Origin: Rhodopirellula baltica | GTDB lineage: Bacteria; Planctomycetota; Planctomycetia; Pirellulales; Pirellulaceae | Length of the DNA stretch: 64,000 nt | Reading direction: 5' to 3' | Assembly: GCA_002901265.1 (NCBI GenBank) | Contig: PPHI01000095.1 | Span: 62,001 to 126,000 of the forward strand | In this document: piece after piece, positions 38,481 through 45,970 of the stretch | Layout of the letters: the number at the start of each line of letters is the position of its first letter | How positions within the stretch are numbered: position 1 is the first letter of the stretch | The notes under the pieces: model-generated | The model's database searches: none | What the model was told of the DNA's origin: nothing | The model's input: only the letters and a program-made list of their open reading frames with translations | Program-made: the position numbers and the translations under genes

Positions 38481-40579
38481 GTGGGCGTCGGCGTCAGTCG
38501 CTTTCGCCAAACCTGTTCCCGTTCCTTGCCGTGCTCGTTTGCACCTTGGGAACATTGATCTTGTTGTTGGCGTTGGTGGCGCAAAATACTGCGACCGCCG
38601 CTCGGGAAATTGCCGAGACGGCCGCCAAAGAAACTCGCCCGAGCGATGACGTTTTGACCGTCGGGCAAGTCAACGATTTGGTTGAAGAAGAATCGTTTCG
38701 GTTGGAACAGTTGGTTTCCTTTCGCGACGGCCAAACCCAAGACCTCGAGCGACGTCGCAACCAGTTGGCCCATGTGGAAGATCACATGCGGCGGATCCGT
38801 GTTCGCTTAGACGAAATCATGACGGCCATCAAAAAGGCCGACGAAGATCAAACCGACAGTACAGCTGCGGAAGAGATCGCGAGCTTACAAAAAGAGATCG
38901 ATGACAAGGCATCGACGGTCGACCAATTGCGTAGTGAAGTTCAGACCGAGAAGCCTCGATTCGTCATCGTTCCTCACCAAGGACTGAATGGGACCGGTCG
39001 CCGACCAATCTATTTGGAATGCCATGCCGGTGGGGTGACGATTTGGCCGGAGAACGTCGAGCTTTCGATGTGGCAATTAGAGCAAGCGTCGACGGAAGCA
39101 AATCCGCTCGACGAGGCCCTCCGCGCCGCACGCTATCACGCGATGAATCACTACGGCGACCAAGATCCGCCGTATCCGATGTTGTTGGTTCGGCCCGGTG
39201 GCGTCGAAGCCTACTATGCGGCGCGAGCAGCGATGACCGAGTGGGAAGATCAATTCGGTTACGAGCTCGTTCCCGACGGAATCGAGCTCGCTTATCCGAA
39301 GCCCGATGCGGCGATGAAAGAAAAAATGCTGTACGCGATTAAGAACGCGACCGAACGCGAGCAACGCTATTCGATCGCACGTTCTGCTGGTGAGGCACGG
39401 GCTCGTTTTCCAGGAAACGGAACGCTGCCAGAAAATCTGAATCGTCCCAGTGGGCGTTCCAATGGCGATGGGAATTCGCCAAGCGGTACGGCGTCGAATC
39501 ACCGATCCGCTCCTCGCAAACCGTTGCCATCGCTATCGGTTGCCGAGATGGATCGTAGTGGACGTCGTAGCGGATTTCGTGATCACCGCTCGTTGCCGAT
39601 GTCCGGATACGGGGCCGGATCTGGTTACAACTCGGGATCGTACAACAGTAGCTCTGTCACGGCGGATGACGCCAAGCGACGACTGGAGCGGATGATGGAC
39701 GATGGGGCCGATGAGTATGCCAGCGAAAATGATCTCGCCCAATCTCAGCTTGAATCACCTTCCGAGCAACCGCAGGAACGGTCGGGGCAACAGTCTGGGT
39801 TCGGGATGTCTGACCCGTTCTCGGCGCAGGCACAGCAGGCGGCATCGGATGATCTCGCGTTGGATAGCCGATCGCAGGGGCAACCGAGTTTGCAGCAAGA
39901 ACTGTTCACCCCGGGAGCGATGTATCTGCCCGATGCGACGGAGCAAACGCAGCAGTCTGGTGAAGCGGGATATTCAGACACCGCAAGTCGTCAAATGAAT
40001 GGCAAGGAAGCGACCGCCACCGAAGGCAGCACGACGATGGCATTTGGGCAAACACGTAGCAGCGACCTGTCGGCGAACCAGTCGTCACAACAATCGCAAG
40101 CGGCGAAGATCAGTGGCAAGTCGCCGGAAGCAAACAGTCAGTCGCAAGCACAAGCGGCACAATCGCAATCGGGTCAGCAGCAGCTCGTTGAACGCAGCGG
40201 TTCTGATTGGGGGTTGCCCGATTCGGTGGCCTTCGGCAAAGGCAACGAGATCATCCGCCATGTTCGATTGTTGGTTTATCCGGATCGCTTTGTTCTGCCC
40301 GCAGCACGCGGAGCTTCGCGAGTGGAGACGTTTGCGATGGCACCAGAGGGATCGTATCAGGCGACATTGAAAATGGCGACAGCCGTACGAGATCGGATCG
40401 GTCAGTGGGGCGCTACGGCACCCGGTTCGCGTTGGTCGCCTCGATTGAAAGTCGTGGTGATGCCAGGAGCCGAGCAGCAGTTTGAGCAAATGCGCCGTCT
40501 GATGATTGGAAGCGGAGTGCCGGTTGAGGTCGAGCCGACCAGTCAAGCGAGTGCTGACACCGACGGAGGTCTGCGATGA
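38477..40579 (+). CDS. ExbD-like rod lacking the channel aspartate, with a long disordered linker
   Basis: Encodes 700 residues. One N-terminal helix (LFPFLAVLVCTLGTLILLLA) follows a basic RRR start and aligns without gaps with the next gene's helix, but Ala18 replaces the ion-binding Asp. A periplasmic coiled coil (about 60-160, many heptads such as LQKEIDDKASTVDQLRSE) leads to an alpha/beta domain (about 160-300; PIYLECHAGGVTIWPEN). Residues about 310-590 are Ser/Gln/Gly-rich and repetitive. A C-terminal domain (about 595-690; IIRHVRLLVYPDRFVLP ... SPRLKVVVMPGAEQQF) closes the protein. It overlaps both neighbours by four bases. The family is inferred from the helix and gene order; it may act as a dimer partner of the following protein. 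Confidence 0.7.
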   Translation: MSGRRRQSLSPNLFPFLAVLVCTLGTLILLLALVAQNTATAAREIAETAAKETRPSDDVLTVGQVNDLVEEESFRLEQLVSFRDGQTQDLERRRNQLAHVEDHMRRIRVRLDEIMTAIKKADEDQTDSTAAEEIASLQKEIDDKASTVDQLRSEVQTEKPRFVIVPHQGLNGTGRRPIYLECHAGGVTIWPENVELSMWQLEQASTEANPLDEALRAARYHAMNHYGDQDPPYPMLLVRPGGVEAYYAARAAMTEWEDQFGYELVPDGIELAYPKPDAAMKEKMLYAIKNATEREQRYSIARSAGEARARFPGNGTLPENLNRPSGRSNGDGNSPSGTASNHRSAPRKPLPSLSVAEMDRSGRRSGFRDHRSLPMSGYGAGSGYNSGSYNSSSVTADDAKRRLERMMDDGADEYASENDLAQSQLESPSEQPQERSGQQSGFGMSDPFSAQAQQAASDDLALDSRSQGQPSLQQELFTPGAMYLPDATEQTQQSGEAGYSDTASRQMNGKEATATEGSTTMAFGQTRSSDLSANQSSQQSQAAKISGKSPEANSQSQAQAAQSQSGQQQLVERSGSDWGLPDSVAFGKGNEIIRHVRLLVYPDRFVLPAARGASRVETFAMAPEGSYQATLKMATAVRDRIGQWGATAPGSRWSPRLKVVVMPGAEQQFEQMRRLMIGSGVPVEVEPTSQASADTDGGLR

Positions 40580-41619
40580 GCCGACGACGTGGAGGCGGAG
40601 TTTCAGTCGGTCACGATGCCTTTTTGGACATCGTTGCCAACCTGGTCGGGATCTTGATCATTCTCGTCGTGGTGCTCGGTGCGCAGTCGCATTCGGTCAT
40701 CCAGGAAGCGATTCAAGAGAGCGAAACGCCGACCAATCCGGAGCTGCGCGAAGCGACCGATAGTGACATGGATCAATTGGCCGTGATGGCTGCCGAAGCC
40801 GCGTCAGCGCAAACGGAATCCAGACGACTCGAAAAGACGATCAAGTCACTGGAGGCTCGCGTCGAGCGTGAGTCCGAGCGACGCACTGTCTTGTTGGCGC
40901 TTTTGACGCAGGCGGAAGAAGCGATGCAGGCCAAGCAGGAGACAATGGACGCCGAGAAGATGGAGATCGCGAAAGCGGAAGCGAAGGCCCAATCGTTGAA
41001 GCGACAGCTTGAAGAGCTTGACGCGACCGAAGACGAATTGCGTTCCCGCCAACCGAAAGTCGTCGAGATCGAAAACTTGCCGACACCGATGGCGAAGACG
41101 GTATTCGGCAAAGAGGTTTACTTTCGGTTGAAAGGCAATCGCTTGTCCGTGATCCCATTCGAGGAACTAGCCGAAGAAATCGGACGTGACTTCCGCCGCA
41201 CCTCAGGTTCGTCATCCCGAGAAGGCGTGTCGGATTCGGCGGTCGGGCCGGTACGTGGCTACGTCGCTCGGTATGTGATGAATCGCAGCAACGAGTTGGT
41301 CAGCGATGGCGGCAAGATCGCACGGATGACGCGTGCCCGCGTGATGGTCGCTTCGTTCGAACCGCTGCGTGAGCCACACGGCGAACCGATCGATCAGGTG
41401 CTATCCAACGACGATTGGTTGGACATCGAGTTGACTGGTTATTCGCCCGAGTCGTCGACCATAACGGTGGCCGTTTATCCGGACAGCTATGGTGCGTTTC
41501 GCAAGCTTCGCGAGAAGTTCTACGCCAAGGGGTTTGCGATCGCGGCGCGGCCGATCAAAGACGGTGCGCCGATTTATGTGAACTTTGCCGGTGGCGGCAG
41601 TCGATCGTCAGCCCAGTAA
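40576..41619 (+). CDS. ExbD-like rod with the channel aspartate and a periplasmic coiled coil
   Basis: Encodes 347 residues. After MSRRRGGG, one membrane helix AFLDIVANLVGILIILVVVL carries Asp18 in the position of the ExbD/MotB channel aspartate. A periplasmic coiled coil covers about 45-160 (LEKTIKSLEARVERESERR and following), then a small alpha/beta domain (about 165-335; EVYFRLKGNRLSVIPFEEL). The first 37 residues align with those of the 700-residue protein; the later parts do not. It shares the ATGA overlap with that gene, and its stop lies three bases from the purD stop on the other strand. Inference: it is the active rod of a MotA/ExbB-type stator built with the tailed channel protein. 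Confidence 0.7.
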   Translation: MSRRRGGGVSVGHDAFLDIVANLVGILIILVVVLGAQSHSVIQEAIQESETPTNPELREATDSDMDQLAVMAAEAASAQTESRRLEKTIKSLEARVERESERRTVLLALLTQAEEAMQAKQETMDAEKMEIAKAEAKAQSLKRQLEELDATEDELRSRQPKVVEIENLPTPMAKTVFGKEVYFRLKGNRLSVIPFEELAEEIGRDFRRTSGSSSREGVSDSAVGPVRGYVARYVMNRSNELVSDGGKIARMTRARVMVASFEPLREPHGEPIDQVLSNDDWLDIELTGYSPESSTITVAVYPDSYGAFRKLREKFYAKGFAIAARPIKDGAPIYVNFAGGGSRSSAQ

Positions 41620-41622
41620 CGG

Positions 41623-42918
41623 CTATGCCTTTTCGATCGCTTTGTCGCTGATGTCTTTGCGGCACCAAGCACCTTGCCAACGAATCTTGCGGACCGCCGT
41701 GTAGGCGTTCAACTTGGCGGTGCTGATCGAATTGCCGATCGCGGTGACGCCAAGGACGCGTCCGCCGTCGTTGACGACCTTGCCGTCTTTGGTCGTGGTG
41801 CCCGCATGAAAGACCTTGACGTCTTCCACTTCGTCGGCTTCCGCCAGTCCGGTGATCTCAAGTCCCTTTTGGTAGGAACCGGGATAGCCTTCGCTGGCCA
41901 TCACGACACAGATGCTGGGACGCTCGTCCCACTCGAGTGAGCCGATTTGTGAAAGCTTGCCTTCGGCTGCCGCGTACAGGACTTCGAACAGGTCGCTTTT
42001 GAGACGCATCAGCAGCGGCTGGCATTCGGGGTCGCCGAAACGGACGTTGAACTCCAGGACTTTTGGACCGGCGTTGGTCAGCATCAGCCCGGCGTACAGG
42101 ACGCCTTTGAACGGCTTGCGGGCTCGTTTCATCGCGTGGACGACGGGGACCAGGACGTCCGATTCGATGCGTTCGAACATCGCTTCGTCGACAATTGGGG
42201 TGGGGCAGTAAGCGCCCATGCCGCCAGTGTTTGGGCCCTGGTCGCCGTCGAAGGCGGGCTTGTGGTCTTGTGCCGCCGGCAGCGAGATAATCGTTTCGCC
42301 GTCGGTGATCGCAAGCACACTGGCTTCTTGACCAATCAGGCGTTCTTCGATGATCAGTTCGTTACCGGCGTCGCCGAACTCCTTTTGTCCGGCGATGCGG
42401 TCGATCGCTTCGAGGGCATCGCGGCGTGTTTCGCAAACGATGACGCCTTTCCCGGCTGCCAGTCCATCGGCCTTGATGACCACTGGAACCGGTTCGTTCG
42501 GCTCGGGGTATTTGTCTTTGATATAGCGGCTGGCTTCTTCGGTCCCGCGGAAGGTGCGATAGTCCGCGGTGGGGACGTCGGCGGTGTGCAGGAGGTTTTT
42601 GCAGAACACCTTGCTGCCTTCCAGTTCGGCGGCAGCCGCGGAAGGGCCAAACACCAGCAAGCCCGCCGCTTCGAACGCGTCGACGATGCCAGCGACCAGT
42701 GGGGCTTCGGGCCCGACAACGGTCAGGTCGATTTGGTTCTTGGTGGCAAACTGGACGAGAGCCGGGATATCGGTCGCGGCGATTTCGACGTTGGTCGCTT
42801 CGATGGCGGTGCCGGCGTTGCCGGGCGCGACGAAGACCTTCGTGACTTTGGGGCTTTGTCCGAGTTTCCAAGCGAGTGCATGCTCACGACCACCGTTGCC
42901 AACAACCAGAACTTTCAT
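41623..42918 (-). CDS. purD: Phosphoribosylamine-glycine ligase
   Basis: Joins 5-phosphoribosylamine and glycine at ATP expense in the second step of purine synthesis. Read from the ATG at 42918 (a TTG one codon upstream also fits), the 431 residues contain MKVLVVGNGGREHALAWKL at the start, the ATP-grasp block VPVVIKADGLAAGKGVIVCE, QDHKPAFDGDQGPNTGGMGAY, and FNVRFGDPECQPLLMRL, all standard for PurD. Length is normal. It is tail to tail with the last motor gene, with three bases between the two stop codons. No sign of unusual regulation is seen upstream. Confidence 0.97.
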   Translation of the reverse strand: MKVLVVGNGGREHALAWKLGQSPKVTKVFVAPGNAGTAIEATNVEIAATDIPALVQFATKNQIDLTVVGPEAPLVAGIVDAFEAAGLLVFGPSAAAAELEGSKVFCKNLLHTADVPTADYRTFRGTEEASRYIKDKYPEPNEPVPVVIKADGLAAGKGVIVCETRRDALEAIDRIAGQKEFGDAGNELIIEERLIGQEASVLAITDGETIISLPAAQDHKPAFDGDQGPNTGGMGAYCPTPIVDEAMFERIESDVLVPVVHAMKRARKPFKGVLYAGLMLTNAGPKVLEFNVRFGDPECQPLLMRLKSDLFEVLYAAAEGKLSQIGSLEWDERPSICVVMASEGYPGSYQKGLEITGLAEADEVEDVKVFHAGTTTKDGKVVNDGGRVLGVTAIGNSISTAKLNAYTAVRKIRWQGAWCRKDISDKAIEKA

Positions 42919-43196
42919 CAAACCACTTCCAAGGGGCGGTACGAGGGGATGTAAACGCGTTTCGATTTATGGATGCCAAGTGTCTGCGCTGGACCGGTTC
43001 CGTCAATCGCTAGCCAATCGAAACAGGCCAACGAATCTCGCAATTGCCGGGAAAACCCAACGCAGTGCGGGAGGGGGTGGGGGTGAGCAAGCCGCGTCTG
43101 ACCGGCTTTGTTGTCTGATTGGGAACAGAAAAAGGCCGAATCGGGGGCTGGGAGTCATTCGATGGAGGTCAATCGGACTTTAGTGACGGATAGTGG

Positions 43197-43224
43197 TGGA
43201 CAGGTTCGCCTTTGTGCGTATAAT
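43197..43224 (+). promoter_or_regulatory. Near-consensus sigma-70 promoter upstream of a candidate small RNA
   Basis: TGGACA at 43197-43202 and a perfect TATAAT at 43219-43224 are separated by 16 bases. This is the best housekeeping promoter I saw in the window. Transcription would begin near 43231. No gene begins within the next 200 bases, but a terminator lies about 85-140 bases downstream. Confidence 0.65.
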
Positions 43225-43230
43225 CCTCTG

Positions 43231-43370
43231 AGTCCCGCCGGGAAGCGTTTTCTGTCGCCATCCTTTCCTTCCCCACCCTCATGGCGACGCGGTTCCCCGA
43301 CGACTTGTTTTTAACAAGGCGGCGGCCGTCAGAGCTCCCCACTCCCTTGACGGCCGTCGCCTTATTTTTT
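43231..43370 (+). ncRNA. Candidate small RNA, or attenuated leader of the cupredoxin gene
   Basis: A transcript of about 140 bases bounded by the promoter at 43197-43224 and the terminator ending near 43370. It contains a stem gtcgccat/atggcgac (43254-43261 and 43281-43288) with a 19-base pyrimidine loop rich in CC and CCC runs, of the kind used by small RNAs to pair with Shine-Dalgarno sequences. An unpaired stretch follows, then the terminator hairpin. I see no protein-coding signal. The alternative is a 240-base leader for the gene at 43470, with the terminator acting as an attenuator. No match to 6S, tmRNA, SRP or RNase P RNA was recognised. Confidence 0.5.
43316..43370 (+). terminator. 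Strong intrinsic terminator
   Basis: A 16-base arm at 43316-43331 pairs with 43348-43363 with a single G-T mismatch, a 16-nt loop, and then ATTTTTT. It terminates plus-strand transcripts ahead of the cupredoxin gene. Confidence 0.85.
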
Positions 43371-43469
43371 GCAGTCATGTCTGTCAGTCAGTTGCTCTCG
43401 CCACTTCGCTTGCGGGTTTCGCGTGACTAAGATTGACGCGTCTAAACTTCCCCACCTAGGAGTAGAAGT

Positions 43470-44261
43470 GTGAAACGTTCACCCTCTTTCTTTCGACGAT
43501 TGTTCGCGGCCGGCTGTGCGGTTGCGTTTGTATCTGCGTCTGTTTTGGCAAGTTCCGCGTCCGCCGAAACCGGCACGCTGAAGATGACTTTCAAATTGAA
43601 AGGCGACGCGCCAAAGGGCAAGACGCTGAAACCCAACGTCGATGAAGCGTTCTGCGGCAAGAACCCGATTCCTGATGAATCGTTGGTCGTCAATGGCGAC
43701 AACCATGGCATCAAAAATGTCATCGTTTACGTCTACACCGGCCGCCGCGGCACCGAATTGCCAAAGATGGACCTGAAGGCAGAAACCCACGTTTTGGCAA
43801 ACGAAAACTGCCGTTTCGAGCCACACGTGCTGATCGCAAAGAAAGGCGACACGATCAAAGTGACCAACCCTGACACGGTCACCCACAACGCGAACTTTCA
43901 ATTCTTCAACAACACCGCTCAGAACTTGACGGTTCCTCCAGGGGCATTCGTTGACGTCGAGCTGAAAGACGCCGAGCCAGCACCGACGCCGGTCGCTTGC
44001 AACATCCACAGCTGGATGAAAGCTCAGGTTTTGGTTGTCGATCACCCCTTCGCCGCCGTCACCGATGAAAACGGTGTGTTGGAAATCAAAGGCCTACCAA
44101 CCGGCGAAGTTGTCTTCCGTGCAAACCACGAAACCGGTTCGCTGAAAGACGTCGTTGTCGATGGCAAGGACACCAGCTGGCGCAGCAGCCGCTTCGAAGT
44201 TGACATCAAGCCAGGTGTCAACGAAATGACCGTCGAAGTCCCTGTCGCGGCATTCCAGTGA
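43470..44261 (+). CDS. Secreted cupredoxin-like protein
   Basis: Encodes 263 residues from a GTG at 43470, with AGGAG eight bases upstream. A signal peptide (about 1-32, cleavage near ASSASA) is followed by a beta-rich domain. The copper ligand set of a type I site can be read as His139 (VTHNANF), Cys177, His180 and Met183 (CNIHSWMK), the usual H ... C-x2-H-x2-M order of plastocyanin-like proteins. Residues 190-263 form a further beta domain (DENGVLEIKGLPTGEVVFRA) like a carboxypeptidase-regulatory repeat. The likely role is periplasmic electron transfer, and the neighbouring haem-copper oxidase assembly operon supports a link to respiration. It stands alone between the small RNA region and a perfect terminator. 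Confidence 0.85.
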   Translation: MKRSPSFFRRLFAAGCAVAFVSASVLASSASAETGTLKMTFKLKGDAPKGKTLKPNVDEAFCGKNPIPDESLVVNGDNHGIKNVIVYVYTGRRGTELPKMDLKAETHVLANENCRFEPHVLIAKKGDTIKVTNPDTVTHNANFQFFNNTAQNLTVPPGAFVDVELKDAEPAPTPVACNIHSWMKAQVLVVDHPFAAVTDENGVLEIKGLPTGEVVFRANHETGSLKDVVVDGKDTSWRSSRFEVDIKPGVNEMTVEVPVAAFQ

Positions 44262-44299
44262 TCGCATTCGTCGGGTAACCGACTCGTTATTCATCCGAA

Positions 44300-44337
44300 A
44301 GGCCGGGTTCGTCGTTGTCACGAACCCGGCCTTTTTT
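44300..44337 (+). terminator. Intrinsic terminator after the cupredoxin gene
   Basis: aggccgggttcgt at 44300-44312 pairs perfectly with acgaacccggcct at 44320-44332 (13 bp, 7-nt loop), followed by five further T. It lies 38 bases after the stop codon. It separates the cupredoxin gene from the oxidase assembly operon. Confidence 0.95.
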
Positions 44338-44468
44338 AGTACCAATCGGATCTCGTTTGCATTGTCCGATGGAATGACTGATCAGCAGGCGACTGGCCGC
44401 CAGAGTGCGACAATTTTTAGGCAGGTCACCGTTTAGCCAGTCAGCCAAGTTTCGGTTACGCTACCGAC

Positions 44469-45797
44469 ATGAATGCATTGCGTACGATTCTTCCAGTCGA
44501 CTTCACGGTCGGCGTGATTCTGGTGACCGGTCTGATGTCCATCGGCGGATGTGATTCGACGGTCAAACAGTTTCCCTCAAACCGTGTTCACGCACTCGTC
44601 GTCGAAACGAGTCGCGATGTGCCTACCGATGCCGCGATGGCGGACGTCGAGCAGGTCGTTACGGCTTGGTTCGGGACTCCAGAAAAGCCGACTTGGCCAA
44701 GTGAGTGGATTGAACTGCCAGCCGCCCGACAGTTGGTCGATTTGGACCGCTTGCAGCGTGCGTCCGGGCGAGTCTATAGCGACAAGCAAAACCGCCACTT
44801 CGGTTTGTACACCGAGCACTGCGTCACCTGCCATGGATTGGCCGGTGGCGGCGACGGTCCGGCGTCGTTGCTGCAGAATCCCTACCCCCGCGATTTTCGG
44901 GCGGGCGTATTTAAGTGGAAGTCGACGGACCGATCGGCGAAGCCAACGCGTGAAGATGTCTCAAAACTGTTGGTGCGTGGCGTGCCGGGCACCGGGATGC
45001 CTTCGTTCTTACGAGTGGATTCCGACGACCGCGAAGCCCTCGTTGATTACGTCATTTACTTGGCTGTTCGTGGCGAGTTTGAACGCAAGTTGTTGGACGA
45101 TGCGATCGACGAATTGGGGTACGAGGACACTCGCCCAGAAGACGACGCTAGCTTGACCAGCCTGGTCGGCCTTTCGTCTCGAAACGATGAAGCGGCAAGT
45201 GTGCCAGTCGCTTTGACCGTCGCCCAAGATCGCTTGAACCAGATTGTCGATGCCTGGGTTATGGCGCCCGAGCAGGTGATTCCCGTTCCCGATGAAACTG
45301 GTTTTGACGCGTTGTCGGTTGAGCGCGGTCGTGATTTGTTCCATGCGGTCGAAGGCGGGATTGTGAATTGTGCCGGATGTCATGGGCCCAACGGCGACGC
45401 CACGGTCGCGACCGTGGACTTCGACGATTGGACGAAGGAATTCACGACGCGATTGGCGATTTCGCCAGAAGATAAAGCTGCGGTGAAGCCATTCCGTTCC
45501 GCCGGTGCACTCCGCCCGCGGCAAATCTTTCCAAGAAAGCTGAGCGATGGCGTTTATCGTGGCGGTGGCCAAGGCGAGACCTTGTATCGGCGCGTTGTCG
45601 CGGGAATCGCCGGAACACCGATGCCAGCCGCACCGGTTGCTGAGAGCAGTTCACAGGACACCAAAACATTGTCGCCGCAGCAGGTTTGGGACATCGTTCA
45701 CTTTGTGCAGACGCTCGGCGGTGTACCCGTTCGTGGGGATGCGTTGAAATCGGCAGTCGAGGATGCGGAGTCCGTCGAGAAAGGAGAATCGCGATGA
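44469..45797 (+). CDS. Di-haem cytochrome c lipoprotein of the oxidase assembly operon
   Basis: Encodes 442 residues. A hydrophobic leader ends in the lipobox-like SIGGC with Cys28, so it should be lipid-anchored. Two haem c sites are present, CVTCH at 118-122 within EHCVTCHGLAGGGDG and CAGCH near 303 within NCAGCHGPNGD. A Met ligand for the first haem is suggested by GVPGTGMPSF (about 175). The two halves look like separate cytochrome c domains of the CoxB/CbaA-linked type. The gene shares its TGA with the ATG of the next small gene (ATGA). It probably hands electrons to a haem-copper oxidase whose subunit genes are not in this window. Confidence 0.88.
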   Translation: MNALRTILPVDFTVGVILVTGLMSIGGCDSTVKQFPSNRVHALVVETSRDVPTDAAMADVEQVVTAWFGTPEKPTWPSEWIELPAARQLVDLDRLQRASGRVYSDKQNRHFGLYTEHCVTCHGLAGGGDGPASLLQNPYPRDFRAGVFKWKSTDRSAKPTREDVSKLLVRGVPGTGMPSFLRVDSDDREALVDYVIYLAVRGEFERKLLDDAIDELGYEDTRPEDDASLTSLVGLSSRNDEAASVPVALTVAQDRLNQIVDAWVMAPEQVIPVPDETGFDALSVERGRDLFHAVEGGIVNCAGCHGPNGDATVATVDFDDWTKEFTTRLAISPEDKAAVKPFRSAGALRPRQIFPRKLSDGVYRGGGQGETLYRRVVAGIAGTPMPAAPVAESSSQDTKTLSPQQVWDIVHFVQTLGGVPVRGDALKSAVEDAESVEKGESR

Positions 45798-45970
45798 CAC
45801 GCGATCGATATCGCAGCATCGGGGCGATCATCGGGTTGGTGGTCGGTTTTTCGTTGATGAAAGCGTTCGGGTTGGGTGGTGTCTTGGTTGGGGCCGTATT
45901 TGGAGCCAGCGGTGCGTTGATCGGCGGGATTGTCGGCGAGCAAGTTTACGGCCCGCGAGATGGCAGGTGA
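45794..45970 (+). CDS. Glycine-zipper membrane peptide
   Basis: A 58-residue peptide with AAGGAG seven bases before its ATG and four-base overlap with the cytochrome gene upstream. It is mostly two hydrophobic glycine-rich segments (IGAIIGLVVGFSLMKAF and GGVLVGAVFGASGALIGGIVG) with a GxxxG-type rhythm, so it should insert in the membrane as a small helical hairpin. It overlaps the start of ctaA by 11 bases. No known family is recognised. Sitting inside the haem A and copper assembly operon, it may be a small assembly factor or subunit of the oxidase. Coding is supported by the strong ribosome-binding site and the overlaps on both sides. Confidence 0.7.
   Translation: MTRDRYRSIGAIIGLVVGFSLMKAFGLGGVLVGAVFGASGALIGGIVGEQVYGPRDGR

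Noticed and set aside
36969-41619. A Zorya defence system (ZorA/ZorB-like).
   Set aside because: The ZorA-like tail is there, but ZorB's peptidoglycan-binding OmpA domain and the ZorC/D/E effectors are absent, and the partners are envelope proteins.
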